Assembly (NCBI RefSeq): GCF_003946465.1
Contig: NZ_RHOL01000009.1
Span: 1 to 64,000, forward strand
DNA: 64,000 bases
Direction of reading: 5' to 3'
DNA from: Lacticaseibacillus hegangensis
Lineage (GTDB): Bacteria > Bacillota > Bacilli > Lactobacillales > Lactobacillaceae
Shown: in pieces, positions 41,458 through 50,322 of the stretch
Layout of the letters: the number at the start of each line of letters is the position of its first letter
How positions within the stretch are numbered: the stretch's first letter is position 1
Program-made: the position numbers and the translations under genes
The notes under the pieces: model-generated
Databases searched by the model: none
The model's input: only the letters and a program-made list of their open reading frames with translations
Told to the model about the DNA's origin: nothing

Positions 41458-41727
41458 TTACACGTTCAAATCACGCCACATGTCTTCAGCATTGTCGTAA
41501 GTCTTATGTGCTTTGGAATGGTCTGATTCGTGGAGCGCCTCTAGGGTCTCACTTGGAAGAGTTGAGGGTTCAAAAGGCAGCCGATGCGTCCTGACCATGG
41601 CGGCGATAAACAAATTAATGGCTGTATTCAGATCAATTCCTAAGTCTTTGGCAACTTCCTGACCAGCAGTCTTCAGTGCAGAGTCGATGCGGATGTTGAG
41701 CTGAACCTCTTTCTTTTTGGTGGCCAT
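41458..41727 (-). CDS. Orphan RelB/DinJ-family antitoxin
   Basis: This 89-residue protein has the ribbon-helix-helix start of RelB/DinJ antitoxins (EVQLNIRIDSALKTAGQEVAKDLGIDLNTAINLFI, about residues 7-41). I start at ATG 41727 because GGAGGAC lies just before it; an ATG 15 bp upstream is the alternative. The partner toxin (YafQ or RelE type) would be expected just downstream on the minus strand, but only about 55 bp separate the stop codon from the previous terminator. The gene therefore seems to be a solitary antitoxin or a relic. Confidence 0.8.
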   Translation of the reverse strand: MATKKKEVQLNIRIDSALKTAGQEVAKDLGIDLNTAINLFIAAMVRTHRLPFEPSTLPSETLEALHESDHSKAHKTYDNAEDMWRDLNV

Positions 41728-41876
41728 TTGCGAGTCCTCCATTCGTTATTTGGTCAGTTTCTGGCTTGCTAATTATACCAAGTTGTTGGTGATTCAGTGT
41801 GTGTGTCAAGCAATTTGGTATGAGGACATACTTCTCCGGCATAGTTGCACTGTGGTCAGACTTATGAATAAATGAC

Positions 41877-41924
41877 GAAAAAAAGAAGGCCTGAATACTC
41901 GTTGTTGAGTATCCAGACCTTCTT
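41877..41924 (-). terminator. Rho-independent terminator of the C69 peptidase gene
   Basis: AAGAAGG-CTG-ATACTC pairs with GAGTAT-CAG-CCTTCTT around a 6-base loop. On the minus strand it runs into seven T. Confidence 0.8.
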
Positions 41925-41939
41925 GTTTAAGGCTTTGCT

Positions 41940-43358
41940 TTAGTCGTGCAGCGTGAACTGCAGCTTCATCCGCGGGGCGGCGAGCTCGATCATCTGGCCC
42001 AGCAGCTGGTTGGAGTTGTTGAACGAGACGTCGGCGAGCTTGGCGTTGACCTCGGTGAGATAAGCGGTGGTGTCCGGCTTGTCCAGCGCCACCTTGTCGC
42101 TTTCCAGCTGGATGTGGCGGCATTCGCCCACCGTGTTCTGCTCGAAAATGTTCTCGAAGTCTTCAAACAGGTGGAAGTCGTAGTCGCCAAACGTCGCCAG
42201 CAGGTAGGAGAGCCAGTACTGACTGCCCTGAGTGTAGTGGGCGCCGGTGTTCTTGTACTGAGCCGGGGTGTCGTTGACGTTGGCATAAAATGGCACGACC
42301 GCGTTGAACGTGTTCGGGCCGTATGCCAGCCAGTGAATACCCGCGATTTCCTTTGGCACATCGTTGCGGATCTGCAGAATGTGCAGCTCCTGGTTGCGAT
42401 TGATGCCGATTGGCCGGTACAGCTTCTTTTGGCCTTCAGTGTTGGTGGTGCCGTAAGGGTCAAAGTCAGTGTTTTCGTAGTGGGAGCTCAGCACAAACTT
42501 AACGTCTTCAACCGAGATTTTCTTTTCCGTGCGGCAGATGAACGGCAGGTCCTGGTCGATCGGGCTCTGGTCAATTTCTGGGTTGAAGTACTTTTGGCCG
42601 TACCAAGCGCGCGGATTGTTGTAGCGCGTGTCCTTAACAGTTGAGGAGCCGAAGATGTGGCGCAGGTTGTAGCCTTCAGGATCCGGGTTCAGGTGGTTGT
42701 CGTCGACGAGCTGCTTCAGATCCGGTGCACACAGCGTGTCGTCGGAGTCGAAGTCAAAATGGTCGATGTTGAAGCGGTTTGGCGCGATGACATAGGCGTC
42801 GTCGGGGATGCGGACCGCGGCCCAGTGATGGCCGGCGATGCTGTCGAAGTACCAGCATTCGTCCTTGTCGGAGAAGCAGATACCGTTGGTTTCGTAAGTC
42901 CCGTACTGCTCGAGCAGCTTGCCCAGGCGCTGCACACCTTCGCGGGCGCTGTGGATGTACGGCAGCACGATGGCGGTGATGTCCTCTTCGCCCAGACCAT
43001 CCGGATTCATCGGATCAACGCCCAAAGCGCGGGAGTTGGTTGTGATGGTTTCGGTTGCGGTCATCGCGACGTTTTCGCTGTTGATGCCGGCCGCGGCCCA
43101 GATGCCGTGGCCGTCCACCGCGTCAGGGGTGGAGGTGTAGCCGAGCGGGTTGTCCGGCAGTTCGACGTGGAACTTGGAGAGCACAGCCTGGTAGTGGCGT
43201 GGCTGGTCTTCCGGCTTCACGTAAACGAACTTCTCGGGGTTGAGCGCCTCGGCGCCGTCCTCGTTGCGGGCGATCATGGTCGAGCCGTCAATGCTGGCCT
43301 TCTTGCCGACCAGAATGGTCGTGCAGGAGCCTTTGTAGCGTTTCGTCAAAAGGATCAT
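41940..43358 (-). CDS. pepD: C69-family dipeptidase
   Basis: This 472-residue dipeptidase of the PepD/Ntn-hydrolase type is common in lactobacilli. The catalytic Cys12 lies in SCTTILVGKKAS, exposed in the family by removal of the residues before it. STMIARNEDG and NPLGYTSTPDAVDGHGIWAAAGINSENVAMTATET follow in the usual order. GAGAAAGAG precedes the ATG. It acts in the cytoplasm on dipeptides. It is a single-gene unit with its own terminator. Confidence 0.92.
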   Translation of the reverse strand: MILLTKRYKGSCTTILVGKKASIDGSTMIARNEDGAEALNPEKFVYVKPEDQPRHYQAVLSKFHVELPDNPLGYTSTPDAVDGHGIWAAAGINSENVAMTATETITTNSRALGVDPMNPDGLGEEDITAIVLPYIHSAREGVQRLGKLLEQYGTYETNGICFSDKDECWYFDSIAGHHWAAVRIPDDAYVIAPNRFNIDHFDFDSDDTLCAPDLKQLVDDNHLNPDPEGYNLRHIFGSSTVKDTRYNNPRAWYGQKYFNPEIDQSPIDQDLPFICRTEKKISVEDVKFVLSSHYENTDFDPYGTTNTEGQKKLYRPIGINRNQELHILQIRNDVPKEIAGIHWLAYGPNTFNAVVPFYANVNDTPAQYKNTGAHYTQGSQYWLSYLLATFGDYDFHLFEDFENIFEQNTVGECRHIQLESDKVALDKPDTTAYLTEVNAKLADVSFNNSNQLLGQMIELAAPRMKLQFTLHD

Positions 43359-43455
43359 CTCTTTCTCAAAAGTTTGCCTCTTTATTGTAGGCTTTCGGCG
43401 GGGAAAATGCGAAAAGCCCGTGAAAGGTCTCTTGAAATGTTACAGTTCAATGACT

Positions 43456-43483
43456 TTGACGATTTGGCTCTTTACGACATAAT
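43456..43483 (+). promoter_or_regulatory. Sigma-A-type promoter of the two-TM protein
   Basis: TTGACG (43456-43461), a 16-bp spacer and CATAAT (43478-43483) lie about 85 bp upstream of the gene. Confidence 0.6.
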
Positions 43484-43567
43484 GTGTCGCCCCGATGAAT
43501 ATAATTAGCGTGTATCTCAATTATTTGGCCAAGGAGTTTAGTCTTTGGCTTTCAGGAGGCGGTATCA

Positions 43568-44764
43568 ATGGGTGAAGAAGTTGCAGTGGCACATACGAAT
43601 GCAGAGGTCCAGGCGGTTTACCAGAAGGCGCAGCAGTTTGATCAAGCACGCGATTGGAATATTCCGAGTTATGCGTGGGACGTTGCACATATTAAGCAGC
43701 TTCAGCAAATGTCATTGGACAGTATCATTAATCATCTGCGCCAATTAATTGCCGCGAAGTTAGGGATGGAGGATCTTCAACGCCAACTTGAACAGCAGAC
43801 CCGCAGTGAGACGGACCACTTCAATAGCGCCTTGGCTGAACAGAAGAAACAATTGAAACGTTACGTCTATTTGAACCAGCACCCGCATGAGGCAGCATAT
43901 TTTAAAGAGCATCCGAATGGGTATCCAAGAGAGCAGAAAATTGATTATCACAACACGAGAACGGCGTTTTGGGGCACTTTCATTGCCTGGGGACTGTGTG
44001 TGGGTGCCGGGTTAAGTGTGAACTATGCCCCAAACGTTTTGATTTCGGTTGTATTAGTATTGTTCTCTCTGCTTTCGGCGGTGATGATTCCTATCTTTGT
44101 TGTGTTGTATCTTATGGCTAAATTTGGCTTTCATTTCTCACAGCCCTGGTCAAATTATCATAACTGGCGGATTCGTAAAGTCAGGACAGACATTCTCAAA
44201 GCCGACGAGGAATACCGGCGGGCGAATAACCGTAATGATGAAGCGCTACTTGAAAAAGAATTTAAATATCCAGATGCCATCACCGCATATCGCGGTGAGT
44301 ATGTTGAAGCAATGCAAGAGACTTTGGTCAAGACGAATGCGCAATTGCAGCAGTACATCGTCACGGTTAATGCGCATGTCGGATTCTTCCCGCCTGACGA
44401 CACACAGAATATGCAGCACTTATTCCGCGTCTACCTGCAGTTTTGGAATGGCCGGGCAGCGGACTGGCAGACCGCGACAACGCTGGTGGACCAGAGCGAA
44501 CAGATGAATGACCTCAAAGAGAGCCTGATTGCCGAGATTCACTCCGCAACCACGGCGGTCATTGACTCAATCAATCAGGCCCGGGACCAGATCACCAATG
44601 CGATTGAAGACGCAGTCGACGCAATCAATGAGGTCGCCGATGAAGTCAATCACATGACGAACGCAATCAATTACTGGGGCAGGGTTCAAACGGAATTATC
44701 CGCGGTCCAAACTGGGTTATTGGCGCAAGCTGATGCTCGTATCGGTGCATACCGGCGGTACTAA
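43568..44764 (+). CDS. Unknown protein with two membrane helices and a coiled-coil tail
   Basis: I do not recognise this 398-residue protein. Residues 1-130 are polar, with a predicted helical, Q-rich stretch (residues 40-100) that looks like coiled coil. Two adjacent membrane helices lie at about 133-152 and 156-186. The C-terminal 200 residues are soluble, ending with a long amphipathic helix rich in ITNAIEDAVDAINEVADEVN-like heptads (about 325-375). A good promoter, AGGAGG and a terminator show that it is expressed as a single gene. The heptad tail resembles those of receptor or toxin-delivery proteins only in general appearance. Confidence 0.8.
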   Translation: MGEEVAVAHTNAEVQAVYQKAQQFDQARDWNIPSYAWDVAHIKQLQQMSLDSIINHLRQLIAAKLGMEDLQRQLEQQTRSETDHFNSALAEQKKQLKRYVYLNQHPHEAAYFKEHPNGYPREQKIDYHNTRTAFWGTFIAWGLCVGAGLSVNYAPNVLISVVLVLFSLLSAVMIPIFVVLYLMAKFGFHFSQPWSNYHNWRIRKVRTDILKADEEYRRANNRNDEALLEKEFKYPDAITAYRGEYVEAMQETLVKTNAQLQQYIVTVNAHVGFFPPDDTQNMQHLFRVYLQFWNGRAADWQTATTLVDQSEQMNDLKESLIAEIHSATTAVIDSINQARDQITNAIEDAVDAINEVADEVNHMTNAINYWGRVQTELSAVQTGLLAQADARIGAYRRY

Positions 44765-44789
44765 GTTTCAAGGTGAATTAGGATTTTGC

Positions 44790-44812
44790 AAGGCCCTTGT
44801 TGGGGCCTTTTT
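44790..44812 (+). terminator. Rho-independent terminator
   Basis: AAGGCCC pairs with GGGGCCTT over a short loop, followed by five T. Confidence 0.8.
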
Positions 44813-45033
44813 GATTGTTTAACGACTTAAAATAAATGCCTGACAGAATTTGCGACTGGTCCGATGGTTTAAATAAGGAAAAATTTCGCCAAACGTGGTG
44901 AGCCAATTTTCACAGTTTTCTTAGTGAGTGCGGCTTTGCGATTTAGACAGATCATGGCAGTCGCTTAGTCGTCATTAGACCTTGGCTCCGAGGCTCAACT
45001 GTCCGGGTGGATAAGAAATTTTTGCGATATTGG

Positions 45034-45089
45034 TTGCACATTTCTGAGTGAGGCAGTATAGTACCAGTGTAATAGCTAACTAGAACACT
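45034..45089 (+). promoter_or_regulatory. Promoter and candidate operator of the GntR-ABC operon
   Basis: TTGCAC (45034-45039), a 17-bp spacer and TATAGT (45057-45062) form a good promoter. Just downstream AGTGT (45066-45070) and ACACT (45085-45089) form an inverted repeat, the type of site used by YtrA-like GntR repressors. The 220 bp before it (44813-45033) holds nothing I recognise. Confidence 0.6.
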
Positions 45090-45105
45090 CGTAAGGAGGC
45101 GCGGC

Positions 45106-45486
45106 ATGGAGTTCGACGATAAGGTCCCGATTTATTTTCAAATCGAGCAGTACATCGACCGCGAGATCATCGTCGGCAACCTGGCGCCAGGCGCGCAGGT
45201 CCCGGCGGTGCGGCAGTTGGCGCTCACGCTGACGGTCAACGTCAACACGATCCAGCGGGCGCTGGCAGAGCTGATCCGCGAAGGCATCCTGGTGTCCGAG
45301 CGCGGCAAGGGCAACTTTGTCACCACGGACACGCAGGTCTTGGCCCAGATGAAAAAGCGCGTGATCCAAGGCGAGCTGGCCGGCACCTACGATCATCTGG
45401 CGTCCTTGGGGATGGCACCGGCGGAAATGGTCGCGGCACTGGAGGAGTACATCAAGGAGCGAAAGGGTGGTGAATCGCATGACTGA
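45106..45486 (+). CDS. YtrA-type GntR regulator
   Basis: This 126-residue regulator is mostly a winged helix (IYFQIEQYIDREIIVGNLAPGAQVPAVRQLALTLTVNVNTIQRALAELIREGILVSERGKGNFV, residues 10-73) with a short dimer-forming tail, the size of the YtrA subfamily. Members repress an ABC transporter operon they lead, often in response to cell-wall stress. It overlaps the ATPase gene by 8 bp. Confidence 0.9.
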   Translation: MEFDDKVPIYFQIEQYIDREIIVGNLAPGAQVPAVRQLALTLTVNVNTIQRALAELIREGILVSERGKGNFVTTDTQVLAQMKKRVIQGELAGTYDHLASLGMAPAEMVAALEEYIKERKGGESHD

Positions 45487-46186
45487 GGCATTGGCGATTC
45501 AGGGATTGAGTTATCGACGGAACCAGAAGCAGATTTTAAAAGACGTCAACTTGACGCTGCCGACCGGCCAAATCGTCGGCCTGCTGGGGGCCAACGGCGC
45601 AGGGAAAACGACGCTGATGCGGCTGATTGCCGGCAGCGCGATCAACTTCCGCGGCACGATCGACGTGGCCGGCGTCACCAAAGCGCCGCAGCGCAAGGGC
45701 CAAATCAGTTTCTCCGCGCAAATGGCCGGGTTCAACCCGAACTGGCGCGTGGGCCAGGTGGCCGATGTGATGACGGCGCTGTTTCCGGATTTCCGCACAG
45801 CGGACTTCCTGCAGCTGGCCCAGCTGCTGGACCTGGACCAAAAGCAGCGCATCAAGCGGCTGTCGAAAGGCAATCAGCGCAAACTGCAGCTGGCGGTGAC
45901 GCTGTCCCGCCGCGCGGCGCTGTACCTGCTGGACGAGCCGTTTGACGGCATCGATGTGATGACGCGCAAGGCGATGCTCAGCAGCATCCTGCGCTGGACG
46001 CCAGAGCAGGCGACACTGGTGATCTCCGACCACCACGTGTCAGACATCGACCAGCTGCTGGATCAGGTGGTCGTGATCAAGGACCAGACCGTGGTCGCTC
46101 AGGAGGCGGCGGATACGATCCGCGCCAAGGGCCAAAGCATTGAGGCCTACTTTGAGAGTTTTTACGGAGGTGAGCAGCATGACTAG
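45479..46186 (+). CDS. ABC transporter ATP-binding protein
   Basis: This 235-residue ATPase has Walker A GANGAGKTT near residues 37-45, signature LSKGNQRKLQLA near 125-136 and Walker B LYLLDEPFDG near 145-154. Family comparison places it with the YtrB/BcrA-like exporters. The ATG at 45479 follows AAGGGTGG; a GTG at 45467 lies too close to that site. It overlaps the permease by 8 bp. Confidence 0.92.
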   Translation: MTEALAIQGLSYRRNQKQILKDVNLTLPTGQIVGLLGANGAGKTTLMRLIAGSAINFRGTIDVAGVTKAPQRKGQISFSAQMAGFNPNWRVGQVADVMTALFPDFRTADFLQLAQLLDLDQKQRIKRLSKGNQRKLQLAVTLSRRAALYLLDEPFDGIDVMTRKAMLSSILRWTPEQATLVISDHHVSDIDQLLDQVVVIKDQTVVAQEAADTIRAKGQSIEAYFESFYGGEQHD

Positions 46187-46979
46187 CATGAGTAAAGTAT
46201 TTTGGCAGATGACCAAAGAACGCGTTCGGCAGGTCACGCAGCTGATCGAGATCGACCTGGGCGTGATCGCGGTGCTCGTGATCATGCGGCTGCTGGGGCG
46301 GATTTCGACAGACGATGTGCTTGGCTTTTCGACCCTTTTCGGCTTGATTACCGTGATGGTCGGCTTCATCGCCCAGGCGCAAAGCCAAGAGCAGGTCTGG
46401 GTCCAAAACCGCTGGCGGCTGGTGCCGATTGCCGACTGGAAGCTGTACTGTGCCAGCACGCTTTCGAACCTCGCGACCAGCGTCTACCTGTGGGCCGTCA
46501 TCGCGGCGATCACAACTGTGGAGGTGCTGGTTTCTGGAAATAAGGGAAATTGGTCGAACACTGGTTTCACGATGGTGGCCAGTGTGCTGGTCCTGGTTCT
46601 GGTGATGCTCTTGCTGCTTTGGACCTTGATCAGTCTGGAACACATGCTAATTACCATGATCACTGACTTTCTGCCGGGCATGCAGGAAAAATGGCTCCGT
46701 TGTGTCATTATTTTTGCCAGCATTCTGGTTTCGCTCAAGCTGGTCGACTGGTTCTTCAGCGGCCTCGGCTGGCTGATCAAGGTGACTGGCATCACCGGCG
46801 CCTCGCTTAATTCGTCCATGACGATTGACGGCGCTGGGCTGACGATGCACGGCACCGTGCTTGCCGATCTCTGGCTCAGCACTGGCGTGTTTGCCGCCGC
46901 GGTGCTGCTGCTCGGCGCGCTGAACTGCTTTCTGCTCAGTCGTTGGGTGGAAACCAAGCAGACACCAACGGCGGTATAG
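46179..46979 (+). CDS. ABC transporter permease
   Basis: This 266-residue membrane protein has about six hydrophobic helices, starting MTSMSKVFWQMTKERVRQ. I recognise no substrate motif. GGAGGTG lies before the ATG at 46179. With the GntR regulator and ATPase it forms a three-gene export operon of the Ytr type. Confidence 0.82.
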   Translation: MTSMSKVFWQMTKERVRQVTQLIEIDLGVIAVLVIMRLLGRISTDDVLGFSTLFGLITVMVGFIAQAQSQEQVWVQNRWRLVPIADWKLYCASTLSNLATSVYLWAVIAAITTVEVLVSGNKGNWSNTGFTMVASVLVLVLVMLLLLWTLISLEHMLITMITDFLPGMQEKWLRCVIIFASILVSLKLVDWFFSGLGWLIKVTGITGASLNSSMTIDGAGLTMHGTVLADLWLSTGVFAAAVLLLGALNCFLLSRWVETKQTPTAV

Positions 46980-46987
46980 TCTTGAGC

Positions 46988-47101
46988 ATGAAAAGATGGC
47001 TGATTATGGCGGCCGCGGCCTTGGTGTTGATACTGGCTGGCACGTTGCCGGTGATTCGCGCGGCCCGGCTGGTGCCAATTTCCGCACTGCGTTACGAGTA
47101 A
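46988..47101 (+). CDS. Possible 37-residue membrane peptide
   Basis: A reading frame begins ATG-AAA-AGA-TGG and gives a peptide with one hydrophobic helix (WLIMAAAALVLILAGTLPVI) followed by basic residues. It lies 8 bp after the permease stop and before the operon terminator, so it would be cotranscribed. The ribosome site is weak (TTGAG), and the peptide has no recognised family. It could be a small accessory subunit or a chance frame. Confidence 0.4.
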   Translation: MKRWLIMAAAALVLILAGTLPVIRAARLVPISALRYE

Positions 47102-47117
47102 GATTCTATTTCAGTCG

Positions 47118-47168
47118 CCAAACAGGACCACGAGTCGCAAAACTGCGAAAACTCGTGGTCCTGTTTGG
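47118..47168. terminator. Bidirectional terminator
   Basis: The two 18-bp arms CCAAACAGGACCACGAGT and its exact complement flank a loop that can itself pair (CGCA/TGCG). It separates the ABC operon from the convergent phosphatase gene. Confidence 0.85.
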
Positions 47169-47176
47169 CCCCAAAA

Positions 47177-47767
47177 TCAGTCTTTCTGCAGCGGGTCGTC
47201 ACTGGCAACAAAGTGGAATTCGCTGCCGTCAAAACTCATTTCCAGGATCGCGCAGTTGCCGGTGTAAATCTGGTAGCCGGTCATCGGCCAGGGCAGGTAG
47301 TGCAGCAGGAAGGCGTGCATCGCGCCGCCGTGGCTGACGGCCAGGACCGTGTCGCCCTTGGCGTGCTGCATGACGTCAGTGAGCGTGGCCACCATGCGTT
47401 TTTGCACGTCCAGCATCGCCTCACCGCCGTAGCCGTGGTCGGCAAAAAAGGTGCCGTAGCTGGCCTCGCCGGGATGCTTGGGGTTGAGCGTTTCGCTTCC
47501 GCCTTCAAACACGCCGAAGTTCCACTCCTTGATGCCCTTCAGCCGCTGGTAGGGCTGGTCGGTGATGAGCTCCAGCGTGTCTGACGCGCGCTCCTGAGTG
47601 GAGGACACTGCGCAGGTGAAATGAATGCCGCGTTTTTCGTAAAAGGCCTTGGCCGCCTTGGCCTGCGCGATGCCGCGTGCGGTCAGCGGCGAATCCGAGG
47701 CGCCTTGGATTCGGTGGTAAACGTTGAATAAGGTTTCGCCGTGCCGCATCAGATAGAGAGTTTTCAT
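47177..47767 (-). CDS. Histidine phosphatase (phosphoglycerate mutase-like)
   Basis: This 196-residue phosphatase has the RHG motif LMRHGETLFN at the start (catalytic His8), a Glu in IKEWNFGVFEG and the second His in AVSHGGAMHAF. ATG 47767 follows AAAGGAT; the longer frame upstream overlaps the neighbouring gene. It is the second gene behind the NrnA-like gene, 32 bp apart. The substrate is unknown. Confidence 0.88.
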   Translation of the reverse strand: MKTLYLMRHGETLFNVYHRIQGASDSPLTARGIAQAKAAKAFYEKRGIHFTCAVSSTQERASDTLELITDQPYQRLKGIKEWNFGVFEGGSETLNPKHPGEASYGTFFADHGYGGEAMLDVQKRMVATLTDVMQHAKGDTVLAVSHGGAMHAFLLHYLPWPMTGYQIYTGNCAILEMSFDGSEFHFVASDDPLQKD

Positions 47768-47799
47768 TGGCTGATCCTTTCGTTCTGAAAAAAATTGGG

Positions 47800-48750
47800 T
47801 TACGTCTGCTGCTCGGCGTTCAGCGCGTCGAGCTCTTGAATGATCTGCTGGCACTCGTCGAGGTTCTTGGCCACGGCGCCCGAGGCCAGGGGATGACCAC
47901 CGCCGCCGTGCTTGACCGCGAGGTGGTTGATTGGCCAGTTCTTGGAACGCAGCTCGACGCGCCACTGCCCGTCCGCGCGCTCGGTGAACATGACCCAGGA
48001 CTGCACCGTGGTGAGCTTGCCGACCGTCGAAACCGCCGCCTGGGCCTCGCCGGGCTGCAGCTGCAGCTCTTCGATCACTTTTTGCGTGATGAAGAGGCTG
48101 CCGGCGCCATGTGGGGAAACCTGCATGTTGCCGAGCGCGTAAGCCTCAAGGTGCGCGATGGCCGGCGTGTAGTCGGACTCGGCGCGGCCGATTGCCGGCG
48201 CGTCGATGCCGGTGCGCATGAGGTCAGCGGCGACTTCGTGCGTGTGCGGCGTGGTCAGGTCGTACAAAAAGCGGCCGGTGTCGCCGATGATGCCGGCGTA
48301 CAGCATCGCGGCCACCGGCTTGGTGAGCTGCAGGTCGGGGCTGGCCGCGATCATGTCCGCGACGATTTCCGAGCAGCTGGACGCGTTGGTGTTGACGAAG
48401 CTTAGATCACCGAAGGGCTCGCGGTCCGGGTGGTGGTCGATTTTGATCAGTTGCTTGCCGTCCTGCCAGTGGGCGCCGGCGATGCGCGGCTGGTTGGCTG
48501 TGTCGATGACGACCACGACGGCATCAGCATAGGCCTCAGCCGGCACGGTATCAGGCGTCGTGATCCAGGCCAGGCCGGCATCGGGTTCGCCCGCCTTGAG
48601 GACGGTTTTTTCCGGGTACGCGGCGGTCAAAGCGGCCGCCAAGCCGCCCTGGGAGCCGAACGCGTCGGGGTCGGGATTTTGGTGGCGGTGAATGATGATG
48701 GTGTCCGCGGCTTTCAGCGCCGCGAGAATTTGCGTGATGGTTGCTTGCAT
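47800..48750 (-). CDS. nrnA: DHH-family phosphoesterase, NrnA-like
   Basis: This 316-residue cytoplasmic enzyme has IHRHQNPDPDAFGS near residues 20-33, the DHH signature in KIDHHPDREP near 105 and the C-terminal KHGGGGHPLASGA near 279-291. This is the layout of NrnA, which degrades nano-RNA and dephosphorylates pAp. GGAGGCA precedes the ATG. It is divergent from pncB. Confidence 0.9.
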   Translation of the reverse strand: MQATITQILAALKAADTIIIHRHQNPDPDAFGSQGGLAAALTAAYPEKTVLKAGEPDAGLAWITTPDTVPAEAYADAVVVVIDTANQPRIAGAHWQDGKQLIKIDHHPDREPFGDLSFVNTNASSCSEIVADMIAASPDLQLTKPVAAMLYAGIIGDTGRFLYDLTTPHTHEVAADLMRTGIDAPAIGRAESDYTPAIAHLEAYALGNMQVSPHGAGSLFITQKVIEELQLQPGEAQAAVSTVGKLTTVQSWVMFTERADGQWRVELRSKNWPINHLAVKHGGGGHPLASGAVAKNLDECQQIIQELDALNAEQQT

Positions 48751-48849
48751 GATGTGCCTCCTACCAGTAGTTTAGCGTTTACCTTGCGAAAAAGGTACCG
48801 GCGTTGTGGTATTATTGAAGCTAATTACTGACAAGACAGGGAGATCATC

Positions 48850-50271
48850 ATGCGTAATCTAGAAATGCTGACGGACTTGTACGAGTTTTCCATGGCGGGC
48901 GGCTTCCACCACGACCTGCCGCAGACCCGCGGCGTGTTTGACATCTTTTACCGCGACGTGCCGGACAAGGGCAGCTTTGTGCTGGCGGCCGGATTGGCGC
49001 AGGCCGTCGATGTGCTGCGCGATTTTCATTTTTCGCCTGATGACATTGCCTACCTGCGCAGCCTGAAGCTGTACGACGAGGACTTTTTGCAGTACTTGGC
49101 TAACCTCAAGCTGGACTGCACGGTGTCTGCGGTGCCCGAGGGGACGCCGGTGTTCCCGCGCGAGCCCTTGATGACGGTCGAAGGGCCGCTGGATCAGGCG
49201 CAGCTGCTGGAAACGGTGCTGCTCAACATTTTGAACCACCAGTCGCTGATCGCCACCAAGGCGCGGCGGATCACCTTCGCCGCGGCGGGCCGGCCGGTCA
49301 TGGAGTTCGGCGCGCGCCGGGCGCAGGGGCCAGATTCCGCGATTTACGGGACGCGCGCGGCCATCATCGGCGGGGCGGCGTCGACCTCCAACGTGCTCGC
49401 CGCGAAAATGTTTGGCATTCCGGCGGCCGGCACCATGGCCCACAGCTGGGTCGAAGCCTACCCGAGTGAGCTGGCGGCTTTTCGCGCCTGGGCCAAGCAC
49501 TACCCGGACAATGCGGCGCTGCTGGTCGACACCTACGACGTGCTGAATTCCGGCGTGCCGAACGCCATCACCGTGTTCAAGGAACTGCGCGCGGCCGGCC
49601 ATAAGCCGGTCGGCATCCGCATCGATTCTGGCGACATCGCCCGGCTTTCCAAGGCAGCCCGCCGCATGCTCGACGCCGCCGGCTTTCCGGATGTGAAAAT
49701 CACTGCCAGCAACGCCCTGGACGAAAACGTCATCCCGGCACTGCTGGGTGAAGGCGCGCCGCTGGACAACTTCGGCATCGGCGAGAAAATGATTACCAGC
49801 TCGTCCTCGCCGGTCCTGTCCGGGGTCTACAAGCTGGCGGCCACGCGCACCAACGGCGTCCTGAAGCCGAAGATCAAGGTGTCGGCGTCAATTGAAAAAA
49901 CCACCCTGCCGGGCATCAAGCAGACCTACCGCCTGTACACGCCGGGCACCCATGAGGCGTTTGCCGATGTCATCGCACTGGCCGACGAAAAGCTGGAAGC
50001 GCCGCTGGCCGTGGTCAACAGTAACCCGCTGCTCACTTCCAAGCGCATCGTGCTGAAGGCCTTTGACGCGGCGCCGCTGAGCGCGCCAGTGCCGCTGGAT
50101 CAGCCGGCGCCAAGCGACGTATTTGCAATTCAGCGTCACGCCAAGGCCAAGCTCAGTGAGCTGCCACTCGAGACCCAGCGCCTGGTCAACCCGGACACCT
50201 ACACCGTGTACGTGACCCAGAAACTGGCCGACCTGCAACAACAGCTGGTGGACGAGGCTAAGAAAGATTAA
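48850..50271 (+). CDS. pncB: Nicotinate phosphoribosyltransferase
   Basis: This 473-residue enzyme of the NAD salvage pathway joins nicotinate to PRPP. It begins MLTDLYEFSMAGGF, carries EFGARRAQGPDSA near residues 152-164, SNVLAAKMFGIPAAGTMAHSWVEAYPSE near 180-207 and RIDSGDIARLSK near 257-268, and the pattern and length fit the bacterial family. The gene ends in a terminator and is followed by the small-RNA-like array. Confidence 0.93.
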   Translation: MRNLEMLTDLYEFSMAGGFHHDLPQTRGVFDIFYRDVPDKGSFVLAAGLAQAVDVLRDFHFSPDDIAYLRSLKLYDEDFLQYLANLKLDCTVSAVPEGTPVFPREPLMTVEGPLDQAQLLETVLLNILNHQSLIATKARRITFAAAGRPVMEFGARRAQGPDSAIYGTRAAIIGGAASTSNVLAAKMFGIPAAGTMAHSWVEAYPSELAAFRAWAKHYPDNAALLVDTYDVLNSGVPNAITVFKELRAAGHKPVGIRIDSGDIARLSKAARRMLDAAGFPDVKITASNALDENVIPALLGEGAPLDNFGIGEKMITSSSSPVLSGVYKLAATRTNGVLKPKIKVSASIEKTTLPGIKQTYRLYTPGTHEAFADVIALADEKLEAPLAVVNSNPLLTSKRIVLKAFDAAPLSAPVPLDQPAPSDVFAIQRHAKAKLSELPLETQRLVNPDTYTVYVTQKLADLQQQLVDEAKKD

Positions 50272-50281
50272 CTTTTTAGGA

Positions 50282-50314
50282 AAACCTGCAATCATCTGGT
50301 TGCGGTTTTTTTTT
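50282..50314 (+). terminator. Terminator of pncB
   Basis: AAACC-t-GCAA pairs with TTGC-GGTTT around TCATCTGG, followed by a long T run. Confidence 0.7.
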
Positions 50315-50322
50315 GCGTTGCA

